Assembly (NCBI GenBank): GCA_041390305.1
Contig: JAWKQE010000033.1
Location: 1 to 64,000, forward strand
Direction of reading: 5' to 3'
Origin: JACKCR01 sp041390305
GTDB lineage: Bacteria > Eisenbacteria > RBG-16-71-46 > CAIMUX01
Length of the DNA stretch: 64,000 nt
Shown: positions 16,436-24,401 of the stretch, piece after piece
How positions within the stretch are numbered: position 1 is the first letter of the stretch
How the letters are laid out: each line of letters opens with the position of its first letter
Translations under genes and position numbers: made by a program
Notes under the pieces: model-generated
Told to the model about the DNA's origin: nothing
The model's database searches: none
The model's input: the letters and a program-made list of their open reading frames with translations, nothing else

Positions 16436-16914
16436 GAGAGCACTCCTCCGTCGCGTCCCTGGTCGAGGGCGCGGATCTTGTCGACTCTCCGCTGGTGACG
16501 ACCGCCTTCGAAGGACGCCCCGAGCCAGACGCGAAGGATCCGGACGGCTTCGCCCGGATGAACGACGCGGGACCCGAGGACGAGCACGTTCGCGTCGTTG
16601 TGGGCGCGGCTGTTCACCGCGGTGTAGGTGTCGTGACAGAGCGCGGCCCGGATGCCGGGAAGACGGTTGAGGGCCATCGTGGATCCGATCCCGGCGGCGT
16701 CGATCATCACGCCGAGGTCCGCCCGTCCTTCCTGTAGCGCGCGGGCCACGGCCACGGCGAGGTCGGGATAGTCGACGGCGTCGGTCGAGTGGCAACCGCA
16801 GTCGAGCGGAAGGATCCCGTGGTCTTCCTCGAGCGAACGGACGAGCCGGCGTTTGAGGTCGAAACCGCCGTGGTCCGATCCGATCGCGATCCGCATCCCT
16901 GCCGCCTTTCGCAT
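16432..16914 (-). CDS. rpiB: RpiB/LacAB-family sugar-phosphate isomerase, Asp variant
   Basis: 160 residues, full length for RpiB. Family motifs are present: GSDHGGFDLK at the N-terminus, GIRAALCHDTYTAVNSRAHN, and ANVLVLGSRVV. Ribose-5-phosphate isomerase B interconverts ribose-5-phosphate and ribulose-5-phosphate. The usual catalytic Cys of the CGTGIGM loop is replaced by Asp (MIDAAGIGS), so the base may be different or the substrate altered. Homologues encoded beside DERA in sugar-phosphate BMC loci are the best comparison. The ATG at 16914 was chosen, with AGGAG five bases upstream; a GTG at 16920 and an ATG at 16896 are alternatives. It sits between the cytidine-deaminase-like gene and deoC and overlaps the latter by four bases. 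Confidence 0.9.
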   Translation of the reverse strand: MRKAAGMRIAIGSDHGGFDLKRRLVRSLEEDHGILPLDCGCHSTDAVDYPDLAVAVARALQEGRADLGVMIDAAGIGSTMALNRLPGIRAALCHDTYTAVNSRAHNDANVLVLGSRVVHPGEAVRILRVWLGASFEGGRHQRRVDKIRALDQGRDGGVLS

Positions 16915-16942
16915 CGTCACTCCTACGCCCTGCGTCGCCCTG

Positions 16943-17470
16943 CTAGGCCTCGCGGTGCCCTGCTAGATGACCCGATCCGAACGCTCCCGGCAAGAGCTCA
17001 CGTACGGTCCGTCCGCCTTGGGGGTTCGTCTTCGTTCCCCAGTGGACGACGAGGTCCGGCGCGAACTCGAACAGCACCTGAAGCGTGGCGGAAGTCGGCG
17101 GGCCGGCGTCCTGTCCGCCCCGGGCGCCGCCCCGAAGGAGGAGCACGCGAAACTTCGCCTTCCCGGCGAGGTGCGCGTCATAGACGGCGAGCCGTTCCGC
17201 CGAGAGGGCAACGCCATCTCCGCCGCCGAGCTCCGCACCGGCGAAGACGGATCCGTCCCGGCAGAGAAGCGCCGCGCCGCGCGGCCCGCGGGCGGGTGGC
17301 GGGGTGCTGGGACCGCCGGCGGTGCTTCCGGCGCCGCCTTCAGCGGCAGCATCGGTACCGCGCCTGGCGATGGCCGCGGATCGCCGGGAGGCGGCGCGGG
17401 CGACCTGTTCGAGTTCGGCCCAGGTTTCCTCGGACGTCCGGTCCGCGGTTCGGCGACGCGTGGTCGGCAT
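16943..17470 (-). CDS. Cytidine-deaminase-like protein lacking all zinc-ligand cysteines
   Basis: A 175-residue protein whose C-terminal 115 residues align with homotetrameric cytidine deaminases: GAALLCRDGSVFAGAEL, then an AERLAVYDA helix, then QVLFEFAPD and RTVRELLPGAFGS. In active enzymes the second motif is C-A-E-R and the third P-C-x-x-C. Here they read SAER and PTSAT, so the three zinc-binding cysteines are Ser, Thr and Thr, while the catalytic Glu remains. Hydrolytic deamination is therefore unlikely. The usual substrate-contacting AYxPYSxFxVGA loop is replaced by a 30-residue Gly/Pro/Ala linker. The ATG at 17470 starts two bases after the dus stop. Being in the operon with rpiB and deoC suggests a structural, regulatory or ligand-binding role in deoxynucleoside metabolism or the BMC (inference). 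Confidence 0.78.
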   Translation of the reverse strand: MPTTRRRTADRTSEETWAELEQVARAASRRSAAIARRGTDAAAEGGAGSTAGGPSTPPPARGPRGAALLCRDGSVFAGAELGGGDGVALSAERLAVYDAHLAGKAKFRVLLLRGGARGGQDAGPPTSATLQVLFEFAPDLVVHWGTKTNPQGGRTVRELLPGAFGSGHLAGHREA

Positions 17471-17472
17471 GG

Positions 17473-18489
17473 TCAGCTGACCGGCACGTGCTCGCGGAGC
17501 CCCGCGAACTTCGGGTCGGCGAGACGCTCCAGATAGTCGTTCACCGCGGCGTGCACGCCTTCCTGATCCGTCTCCTGCATGAGACGACCGCGGAGCCAGG
17601 AGATGTTCGGCATCCCGCGGAGGTAGCCCGAGACGTGCTTGCGCATCTCGACCACGGCGCGACGTTCCCCCTTCATCTCGATGTTCTCCGCGAGGAGGTC
17701 CAGGTAGAGCTGGGCCCGATCCTCGAACTGCGGGGGCCCGGGATCGGGCTCGCCGCGGAGAAGTGCCTGAGCCCGCGCGAAAATCCAGGGGTTCCCGATC
17801 GCGCCGCGGCCGATCATCACCGCGTCGCATCCGGTGTGGTCGAACATCCGGATCACGTCCTCGGGCGCGGTGACGTCCCCGTTCCCGATCACGGGGATCG
17901 AAACGGCTTCCTTCACCTTCGCGATCCAGTCCCAGTCCGCGCTTCCCTTGAACATCTGGCAGCGGGTGCGGGCGTGGAGTGTGAGCGCGGCCACGCCGAG
18001 GTCTTCGAGCCGACGCGCGAGGTCGACGATGATGATGCTCCGGTCGTCCCACCCGAGCCGCGTCTTCACGGTGACCGGGAGCGAGGTGGCCTGGACCACC
18101 GCGCGGGTGAGGTCCACGAGCAGGTCCGGGTAGCGGAGGAGACCCGAGCCGGCGCCCTGACCCTTGCAGGCGACCTTCTTCACCGGGCAGCCGAAGTTGA
18201 TGTCGATGAGGTCCGGCCCCATCCGCTCGGAGAGCTGGGTCGCCTCGACGAGCGCCTCTTCCCGGTTGCCGTAGATCTGGATCCCGACCGGATGCTCGTC
18301 CTCGGCGAGGAAGATCTTGTCGTGGGACTTGGCCGCGTTCCGGATGAGTGCCTCGGCGCTCACGAACTCGGTGTAGACCATGTCGGCCCCGAACCGGCGG
18401 CACTGGCGACGGAACGGACGCTCGGTCACGGCTTCCATCGGAGCGAGGAAGACCGCGCGGTCGAATGTGCTCAGGCCGATCTGGAACAT
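17473..18489 (-). CDS. dus: tRNA-dihydrouridine synthase (DusB-like)
   Basis: 338 residues, normal for the family. An FMN-binding TIM barrel starts with LAPMEAVTERPFRRQCRRFG. The NFGCPVKKV motif contains the catalytic Cys. KTRLGWDD, the TLHARTRCQMFKG phosphate-binding region and IGNGDV with MIGRGAIGNPW complete the FMN site. It reduces specific uridines of tRNA D-loops with NADPH. It is the first gene of the operon leading into the cytidine-deaminase-like gene, rpiB and deoC; the association may simply reflect cotranscription. No Shine-Dalgarno precedes ATG 18489, but a promoter -10 box ends 9 bp upstream, implying a leaderless or nearly leaderless mRNA. Confidence 0.93.
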   Translation of the reverse strand: MFQIGLSTFDRAVFLAPMEAVTERPFRRQCRRFGADMVYTEFVSAEALIRNAAKSHDKIFLAEDEHPVGIQIYGNREEALVEATQLSERMGPDLIDINFGCPVKKVACKGQGAGSGLLRYPDLLVDLTRAVVQATSLPVTVKTRLGWDDRSIIIVDLARRLEDLGVAALTLHARTRCQMFKGSADWDWIAKVKEAVSIPVIGNGDVTAPEDVIRMFDHTGCDAVMIGRGAIGNPWIFARAQALLRGEPDPGPPQFEDRAQLYLDLLAENIEMKGERRAVVEMRKHVSGYLRGMPNISWLRGRLMQETDQEGVHAAVNDYLERLADPKFAGLREHVPVS

Positions 18490-18498
18490 AGATCTGGA

Positions 18499-18528
18499 AG
18501 TGTACGGTCAGGTCCGGCGGGGAGTCAA
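18499..18528 (-). promoter_or_regulatory. Promoter for the dus-deoC operon, probably leaderless
   Basis: On the minus strand: TTGACT (plus 18523-18528), an 18-bp spacer, TACACT (plus 18499-18504), then only 9 bp before the dus ATG. Transcription would begin within a few bases of the start codon. It lies in the 44-bp gap after the FecR-like gene. Confidence 0.65.
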
Positions 18529-18533
18529 AGCCA

Positions 18534-19580
18534 CTACTTGGACGGCCCGACGGCGGTCCGGAGCATCTCCAGCTTCATCCGCTCGTTCCCGAAGATCGGG
18601 GCGGTTTCGTCCGGCTTCTCCGGGTCCATGTACATGATGGTGCGCATGCCTTCGTCGAGGTGATGCATGTCGCCGTTCTTCATCATCATCATGGCCGTGC
18701 CTTCGAGGAGGCAGACACAGGTGCTGGACGTATCCGCGATCACCGCGAGGGTGGTGCCCATCACGTCGACACGGGTGCCGGGCGCGCCGATCTCGATCGC
18801 CTCGCCGGAGATACCGGGCAGGGTGGCGACCCGCACTTCGCCCATGTCGACCTGGAAGCTGTTCCGACCCTTCTTGGCCGGGTAGGGGACGGTGAACTCG
18901 GCGCCCGCGATGGCGACGAGTCGGAAGTCGTCCTCCACCGTCATGTGGATCTCGGCGGACATGTCCCCTTCGACGAGGAGCTTCGTGCCGGGCTCGAGGA
19001 GCGAGGCGTACTGCTCGACCTCCGCGATCGGGAAGCTGCGCGAGCCGACTCGGAGCGTTCCGTTGCCCTGCGCCGCGACGTCGAGCCCGGAGACTCCCGG
19101 AGGCGTCGGGCGGATGAAGTAGAGAAGCAGAACGGCCGCGGCCGCGACGGCCGGGACGAGCCAGTGCCGCCAGAGTGGGCGGGGCTTCCGGGTGCGCCGG
19201 GCGCCGAAGTCGAGCGGGATCGGGTCGCCCTGGGACGTCGTGCCGCCGGATCCAGGCGCGGCCCCCGGCGAGGTGTCGGCGCCTGCGGCTCCGCGCGCGG
19301 AGGTTCCGGCGGCGAAGCCGTCCCCGCCGTCGCCGGTGGCGTCCGCGATGTCCGTGACGTTGCCGAACGCGCCGGTGCGACCGGACGGTTCGCCGAAGAA
19401 CCCTTCTGCGCTCGGATCCTCCTCGACGTTGCGAGGGAGGGTGGGGGTGAGTTCGCCGGCAGCGAACATGCTCCGGAGCCGGGCTTGGAAATCCGGATCC
19501 GGTGCCGGGGAGGGAAGCGAACGGAGTTCCGCTTCGATCCGCTTCTCCCGATCGGGAGGCAATGTCCGCTCTTCACTCAT
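18534..19580 (-). CDS. FecR-like anti-sigma/transmembrane regulator
   Basis: 348 residues. A cytoplasmic N-terminal region with an Asp/Pro/Gly-rich stretch leads to one transmembrane helix (LVPAVAAAAVLLLYFIR, about residues 188-204). A periplasmic beta-rich domain follows with FecR-type repeats, including a region ending in GAPGTRVDVMGTTLAVIA and CVCLLEGTAMMMM, matching the FecR pattern in which a segment resembling GTxFxV precedes VxVLEG. The start overlaps the ECF sigma stop (ATGA). By analogy with FecI/FecR-like pairs it should hold the sigma factor at the membrane and transduce an envelope signal. The Met-rich strand (MMMMKNGDMHH) is unusual and could bind metal (speculative). No zinc-finger anti-sigma motif was noticed. 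Confidence 0.75.
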   Translation of the reverse strand: MSEERTLPPDREKRIEAELRSLPSPAPDPDFQARLRSMFAAGELTPTLPRNVEEDPSAEGFFGEPSGRTGAFGNVTDIADATGDGGDGFAAGTSARGAAGADTSPGAAPGSGGTTSQGDPIPLDFGARRTRKPRPLWRHWLVPAVAAAAVLLLYFIRPTPPGVSGLDVAAQGNGTLRVGSRSFPIAEVEQYASLLEPGTKLLVEGDMSAEIHMTVEDDFRLVAIAGAEFTVPYPAKKGRNSFQVDMGEVRVATLPGISGEAIEIGAPGTRVDVMGTTLAVIADTSSTCVCLLEGTAMMMMKNGDMHHLDEGMRTIMYMDPEKPDETAPIFGNERMKLEMLRTAVGPSK

Positions 19581-20161
19581 GGCACCAGATCCTCGAGCAA
19601 TTCCCCCAAACGGGCGATTGCCCTGGAGTACCGTTTCCTCGCCGCGGCGTGACCGATCCCCAAACTGTCGGCGATCTCGTCATGTCCGAGGCCCGCATAG
19701 AGGTGGAGCACGATCGACTCCCGCATCGGCTCGGGGAGCTCCTGGAGCGCCGCTTCGATTCGGGCCCGCTTCGCGGCGTCGTCCCGCAGGGCCGCGGGAT
19801 CCGGAGCGCCGGAGTCGATCCGCTCGTCCAGCCCGGGATGGTCGTCGATCCCGGTCGTTCGCTTGGCCTGGGACTCGGCCTTCGAGGCCCAGTGTTTGCG
19901 GCAGCAGTTCATCGCGATGGTCATGACCCAGGGGAGAGGGTCCCGCTCCGGATCGAGGCGATCGATGGCCCGATGGATCCGGTAGAAGACCTCCTGGCAG
20001 ACGTCCTCGGCCGCTTCGCGTTGCCGGACCATCTTCTCCACGACGCGAAACACGCGTGGAAAGACCTGGTCGTAGTACGCTTCCAGGGCGGCGGGTTCCC
20101 GTGCGATGGCCCGGACGAGTACGTCCCGGGGAATCACGCTTTCTGCGGAAGTCTCGCTCAC
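19577..20161 (-). CDS. ECF-type RNA polymerase sigma factor
   Basis: 194 residues, typical for an ECF sigma factor. Region 2 has YYDQVFPRVFRVVEKMV and EAAEDVCQEVFYRIHRAI. The DPLPWVMTIAMNCCRKH segment ends region 2.4. Region 4 has LQELPEPMRESIVLHLYAGL and a helix-turn-helix GHDEIADSLGIGHAAARKR. The GTG at 20161 was chosen because a promoter (TTGTCG-17-TAGCTT) ends 8 bp upstream, while no Shine-Dalgarno is visible, which points to a leaderless transcript. Cotranscribed with the downstream FecR-like gene by ATGA overlap. Target promoters are unknown; divergent transcription with the DUF455 gene is notable. Confidence 0.88.
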   Translation of the reverse strand: MSETSAESVIPRDVLVRAIAREPAALEAYYDQVFPRVFRVVEKMVRQREAAEDVCQEVFYRIHRAIDRLDPERDPLPWVMTIAMNCCRKHWASKAESQAKRTTGIDDHPGLDERIDSGAPDPAALRDDAAKRARIEAALQELPEPMRESIVLHLYAGLGHDEIADSLGIGHAAARKRYSRAIARLGELLEDLVP

Positions 20162-20169
20162 GGAAGGAG

Positions 20170-20198
20170 AAGCTACCCTCTCGAGCGCGGCACGACAA
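20170..20198 (-). promoter_or_regulatory. Promoter for the ECF sigma operon, probably leaderless
   Basis: On the minus strand: TTGTCG (plus 20193-20198), a 17-bp spacer, TAGCTT (plus 20170-20175), and then 8 bp to the GTG start of the sigma gene. It belongs to the same start-proximal promoter class as those at 18499, 23489 and 31231. Confidence 0.6.
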
Positions 20199-20299
20199 TC
20201 ATCGTCCGCTATGATTCGGCCCGGTTGCCTGACGGAGGTACCCGGCCACGCGCGCCGGGTGACCGCGAAGGTCCGAGCCGAGAAAGGAATCGTGTCCAC

Positions 20300-21157
20300 A
20301 TGCTCGAGAGGTCGGTCGTCCAGGAGATCCAGGGGATCTTGGAAGAACGGGACATCGAGACGAAGCTCCGGCTGACGACGCGGCTCTGCGCGGACTCGGC
20401 GAAGCTCGGGACGGCCGTCTTCCGCTATCCGGCGAAGGCGGACCAGCCGCTCGGCCCGGTGCGTCCGGGACGCCCGGAGAGTTGGCAGGTGGTGGACCCG
20501 TCGACGATCCCCGACCGGCCGAAGCTGGGGGACCCGCGCGGACGCTACCGGCTCATCCACTCGGTCGCGAACATCGAACTCGCCGCGATCGAACTGATGC
20601 TGATGGCAGTGGCGGACTTTCCGGGGGAGCCGCGCGAGTACTACCAGGCGATGCTCCAGGTGGCGCGGGAAGAGGTGATGCACACCCGGATGCTCATGCG
20701 GCGCCTGAAGCAGCTGGGCGGCGAGTTCGGGAGCGAACCGGTCCATCTCGGCCTCTGGGAGACAGCCATCCGTTGGGACGACCTCCCGGGGCGACTCGGC
20801 GTCGTCCCCCGGATCCTCGAAGCGCGCGGGCTCGACGTCTCGGACCGTCTGCGCGACCAGCTCGGCAAGGCGGGGGACCACGAGAGTGCCGAGGTGCTGG
20901 AGCGGATCTACTTCGAGGAGATCGGGCACGTCGGGGTGGGGACGACGTGGTACCGCGCGGCCTGTGAGCAGCGGGGACTCGACCCCGAGGCGCACTTCGT
21001 CGAACTCGTCCACCGGTTCCAGCCCCGACGGGCCGGCCCCAGAAAGATCGACCGTGAGGGGCGGATCGCGGCCGGGTTCACCGAGCGGGAACTGCTCGCG
21101 CTCGAGGGGCGGGACGAAGAGGCGGACGCCGAGGGGACGACCCGGGACGACGCCTAG
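20300..21157 (+). CDS. DUF455 ferritin-like protein
   Basis: 285 residues. The central region (about 95-230) carries the DUF455 ferritin-like pattern: HSVANIELAAIELMLMAV, REEVMHTRMLMRRLKQLGG, a GLWE motif and a second metal-binding pair in ERIYFEEIGHVGVG. The Glu and His residues fit a carboxylate-bridged di-iron site within a four-helix bundle. Function is unassigned in the family, and some annotations propose rhamnosyltransferase roles that lack support. ATG 20300 follows a weak AAAGGA about 11 bp upstream. The frame is open for several hundred bases further upstream, but that part lies over the sigma gene and is shadow. It is transcribed divergently from the ECF sigma operon and ends 60 bp before the convergent M1 peptidase gene. 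Confidence 0.85.
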   Translation: MLERSVVQEIQGILEERDIETKLRLTTRLCADSAKLGTAVFRYPAKADQPLGPVRPGRPESWQVVDPSTIPDRPKLGDPRGRYRLIHSVANIELAAIELMLMAVADFPGEPREYYQAMLQVAREEVMHTRMLMRRLKQLGGEFGSEPVHLGLWETAIRWDDLPGRLGVVPRILEARGLDVSDRLRDQLGKAGDHESAEVLERIYFEEIGHVGVGTTWYRAACEQRGLDPEAHFVELVHRFQPRRAGPRKIDREGRIAAGFTERELLALEGRDEEADAEGTTRDDA

Positions 21158-21217
21158 GCGAACGATCGCGACGACGCGTCGGTGCTCGACCCGCGGCGCT
21201 GCCCTGACGGACGACCC

Positions 21218-23449
21218 CTAGCGGACGACGACCAGCTTCTGCGTGTCTTCCCGGCCGTCGCCGGCGGCGCGGAGGAAGTAGACGCCGACCGGAGCCAGGT
21301 TGCCGTCGTCCATCCGTCCGTCCCAGTCGACCCAGTGGAGCCCCGGCTGCGGGTTCGTCTCGAACTCTCGCACGCGTCGTCCCTGGACGTCGTAGAGCGC
21401 GAGTTCGATCCCGGCGCTGCTCGGCACCTGGTACGCGATCGTCGTCCGGTCCCGCACCGGCTGCGGGGCGACGTTCGCGACCAGACGGCTCGACTCGACC
21501 GGGGTTCCGCGCTCGAGGTAGCGGAGGAACCAATGGTCGGGATCGATCTCGAGGTGGGAGACCGCGAACGGGGCTTCCCAGTCCGCGTCCATCTGGCGCT
21601 GGTCCTGCTCGAGGAAGAACGACATCGAGTCGCCGCCCGCCGAGTAGACGCGGACTTCCCAGGGGAGGATGTAGAGGTCCGGGCTGTCCGGGAACGGCTT
21701 CCCGGACTCCGGATACACCGGGCCTTCCTGGATCTGTTCGAGCGCGACGTGGAACCGGCGCGGGTTCGATGCGTCGGTCGTCCAGTCGTAGCGGAGGCTG
21801 GGACGGCCCGCCGCGTAGAGGGCGGGACCGAAATAGCTCCGCGGGTAGTAGGGGAAGCAGTCGAGGCTCCGGGTCGTGTCTTCGACCAGGCGGATGAAGT
21901 CGTCGGTCGACGCGTACCCGTAGCGCCTCGTGCCTTCGACCTGCGCACGCAGGATCTGGAAGAAGGTGGTGTCTCCGTCCTCGGTGCCGCAGTAGTGGCG
22001 GAGGAGGTTCCGGAGCCCGTGGAGCACCCACGCGCCCTTCCAGTACGTCGTGGTGCTGTAGGTCGCGGCCGGGTCGAAGATGGTGCCGGTGAACGGAAGG
22101 CTCGAGTGCCGCGTTTCCGTCATCCAGCGGCGATAGGCGGACTCGCCGCCGCGGGATCCGGCGAAGAGCGCTTCGCAGTAGGTCGCGAACCCTTCGTTCA
22201 GCCAGATGTCGTCGAAAGAGGCGGGGCTGACGCAGTTCCCGAACCACTGGTGGCTGAGTTCGTGCGCGACGGCCCAGTCGTACGAGCCGCGGCCGTTGAT
22301 GAAGCCCGAGCCGTAGCTCGTCATCGTCTGGTGCTCCATCGCCGCGGTGCCCCACTGGATCTCGGCGTGGCCGTACTTCTCGACGACGCCGACGTCGGGG
22401 TCGGCGAACGGATAGGGCCCGAAGAGCGACTCGAAGAGCGCCATCGACTCGTGGACAGAGGCGAGGTCGATCCGGGCGTCCGCTTCGTCCTCGGGATAGA
22501 CGAAGTTGTGGATCGGGATGGAGAAGCCGGTGACGGCGGACTCGTACGTCTCGACCCAGTGGACGTAGTTCGAGAGCGTGATCGAGTAGTTGTAGGTCGA
22601 CATCGGGTACTGTGTCCGGTACGCGGTCGTCGCGGTGCCGTCGCCGTTCTCGATCCGACTGATCTGGAGGCCGTTCGAGGCGAGGAGGTATTCCGACGGC
22701 GCCGTGACCTTGATCGAACCGGGGGCCTTGTCCGTCGTGAGGTCCTTGCACGGCCACCAATGGCCGGACCGGGCGGGGACGGAGATGGTCGCGACGATCG
22801 GGAACGAGTCCTGACCGGCGCCGTGGTAGGTCCAGGTGTCCCAGGTGCTGAAGGCGGGCCCGGGCGCGCCGCGGTAGGAGATCCAGAGCGTGTCCGCGGC
22901 TCCGAGGGGAACGAGCGAGGGGAGCATCACTTCGATCTGTTCCGCGTCCCGCGCGGCGATCGAGCCCTCGCCGTCGCCGGTCACGACCGCCGTCACCTCC
23001 ATGCCGTCGTAGAGGTCCAGCACCATGGTCGACATCGGCTGGAGCGCCTCGAAGCCGATTCCGACCGTCCCGACGAACGTCTCCGTCTCCGGGTGGACGA
23101 CGATGTCGAGGTCGTAGGAGAGGACGTCGTAGTCGTTCCGCCGATCGGCGGCCGTCGGCTCGGGCCGGTCCGCGTTCGGGCCGGTGGCGAGGCTCGAGGA
23201 ATCCGTTTCCATGCGGCCGGGGAAGCTACGGTCCTCCAGGCGGACGCCGAACGCGACCTCCTCGGCGGTCGGAAGCGACCACGCGGCACTGTGCTGACAG
23301 CTCAGCTCGGACTCGGCCAGAGGCGACGGAATCGCAGCGAGGAGCGGCGATTGGCCCGATCCCAGGAGGCCGAGCGTGACGAGAAGCGCCGAGAGCGGAA
23401 CGGGGGAGAACTGGGCCGGTCTGCCGGCCGGAGTGCGATGTGCAGTCAT
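21218..23449 (-). CDS. Secreted M1-family metallopeptidase with FlgD-like C-terminal sorting domain
   Basis: About 743 residues. An N-terminal signal segment ends near SPLLAA. The M1 aminopeptidase-like domain contains WWPCKDLTTDKA, AAMEHQTM in place of the canonical GAMEN exopeptidase motif, and zinc site HELSHQWFGN (near residue 395) with the third ligand in NEGFATYCEA. The altered GAMEN suggests changed amino-terminal recognition. The last 90 residues (VANVAPQPVRDRTTI to QKLVVVR) form a FlgD-like sorting domain, so surface attachment or secretion is likely. ATG 23449 was preferred: a TACTAT box lies 10 bp upstream and no Shine-Dalgarno exists; ATG 23461 adds four residues. Peptide scavenging fits with the M14 peptidases downstream. 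Confidence 0.9.
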   Translation of the reverse strand: MTAHRTPAGRPAQFSPVPLSALLVTLGLLGSGQSPLLAAIPSPLAESELSCQHSAAWSLPTAEEVAFGVRLEDRSFPGRMETDSSSLATGPNADRPEPTAADRRNDYDVLSYDLDIVVHPETETFVGTVGIGFEALQPMSTMVLDLYDGMEVTAVVTGDGEGSIAARDAEQIEVMLPSLVPLGAADTLWISYRGAPGPAFSTWDTWTYHGAGQDSFPIVATISVPARSGHWWPCKDLTTDKAPGSIKVTAPSEYLLASNGLQISRIENGDGTATTAYRTQYPMSTYNYSITLSNYVHWVETYESAVTGFSIPIHNFVYPEDEADARIDLASVHESMALFESLFGPYPFADPDVGVVEKYGHAEIQWGTAAMEHQTMTSYGSGFINGRGSYDWAVAHELSHQWFGNCVSPASFDDIWLNEGFATYCEALFAGSRGGESAYRRWMTETRHSSLPFTGTIFDPAATYSTTTYWKGAWVLHGLRNLLRHYCGTEDGDTTFFQILRAQVEGTRRYGYASTDDFIRLVEDTTRSLDCFPYYPRSYFGPALYAAGRPSLRYDWTTDASNPRRFHVALEQIQEGPVYPESGKPFPDSPDLYILPWEVRVYSAGGDSMSFFLEQDQRQMDADWEAPFAVSHLEIDPDHWFLRYLERGTPVESSRLVANVAPQPVRDRTTIAYQVPSSAGIELALYDVQGRRVREFETNPQPGLHWVDWDGRMDDGNLAPVGVYFLRAAGDGREDTQKLVVVR

Positions 23450-23488
23450 AGGGGGGAGCATAGTACGATCCCCGGCCGGAAGGGATCG

Positions 23489-23517
23489 TTGAGAGCCGAT
23501 TCCGGCTTTGCTAGCCT
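23489..23517 (+). promoter_or_regulatory. Promoter for the SirB1-type gene, leaderless
   Basis: TTGAGA (23489-23494), a 17-bp spacer, TAGCCT (23512-23517), then six bases before ATG 23524. The expected transcription start falls on or beside the A of the ATG, and there is no ribosome-binding site. Confidence 0.65.
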
Positions 23518-23523
23518 CAACCC

Positions 23524-24366
23524 ATGACCTCGACCAAGACCCCCGAAGAGATCGAAGCGCTCGTATCCCTGCTCGCTGACGAAGACCCCCGGATCTACGA
23601 GATCGTGGCCGGTCACGTCCGGGAGCTGGGGGAGACCGCCGTTCCCGTGCTGGAGCGGTGGATCGAGGATTCCGACGCCCGGATCCGGATGCGCTGTCGT
23701 CATCTCCTCCAGGAGATCCAGGCCGGGGAGGTGGATCGGGACCTCGAAGCCATCGCGCACGCCTCGGACGAGGACGTGGACCTGGAACACGGTTGCTGGG
23801 TGATCGCCCGGACCGAGTACCCCGGCCTGCCGCGGGCCGCGATCTCGGACCCACTCGACCGGATCGCCGCCGACGTCGCGTCGCGGCTCTCCGGCGTGGC
23901 CGAGCCGAAGGACCAGATCCAGATCATGAACCACGTGATCTTCACGGAGTGGCGGTTCCGGCGCGACAACCGGAACTACTACGACCCGGACAACACGTTC
24001 CTCCACCGCGTGCTCGAACTCCGGACCGGCGTCTCCGTGTCGCTCGCGACGCTCTACGTGCTGGTCGCGAAGCGTCTCGGGCTTCCGATCTACGGAGTGG
24101 GGATGCCGAACGCTGTCCTCGTCCGCTACGGGGACTCGGAGACGGACCTCTTCCTCGACCCGGCCGCGGGGGGGCGCCTGCTCTCGCGCCGCGACCTCGC
24201 TCAGTACCTCTCGAGCGCCGGCTACTACTTCAAGGACGGCTACATCTCGAACGCGACCGCGCGCGAGCTGCTCCTCCGGACACTCCAGCACCTGATGGTG
24301 TCGTACTTCGGACACGAGCACGGGACGCGGCTGCTCAAGCACCTCGAGCACTTCCGGACGCGCTAA
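23524..24366 (+). CDS. SirB1/transglutaminase-like fold protein
   Basis: 280 residues. HEAT-like helices (about 10-65) are followed by a SirB1-type transglutaminase-like domain: DNTFLHRVLELRTGVSVSLATLY, then ARRLGLP-like VAKRLGLPIYGVGMPNAVLVRY. In true transglutaminases a Cys would sit where this family has Ser in the VSVSL segment. SirB1 proteins lack the full triad and their role is undefined. It is divergent from the M1 peptidase and has its own leaderless promoter. Downstream comes a tandem-repeat region and the convergent reductase gene. Confidence 0.82.
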   Translation: MTSTKTPEEIEALVSLLADEDPRIYEIVAGHVRELGETAVPVLERWIEDSDARIRMRCRHLLQEIQAGEVDRDLEAIAHASDEDVDLEHGCWVIARTEYPGLPRAAISDPLDRIAADVASRLSGVAEPKDQIQIMNHVIFTEWRFRRDNRNYYDPDNTFLHRVLELRTGVSVSLATLYVLVAKRLGLPIYGVGMPNAVLVRYGDSETDLFLDPAAGGRLLSRRDLAQYLSSAGYYFKDGYISNATARELLLRTLQHLMVSYFGHEHGTRLLKHLEHFRTR

Positions 24367-24401
24367 GGAGCGGGGACGGGAAGGCTGCCTGACGCCGGGC
24401 G

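Noticed and set aside
19502..20299. Long N-terminal extension of the DUF455 protein
   Set aside because: The frame merely stays open over the divergent ECF sigma and FecR-like genes. Family homology begins near the ATG at 20300.
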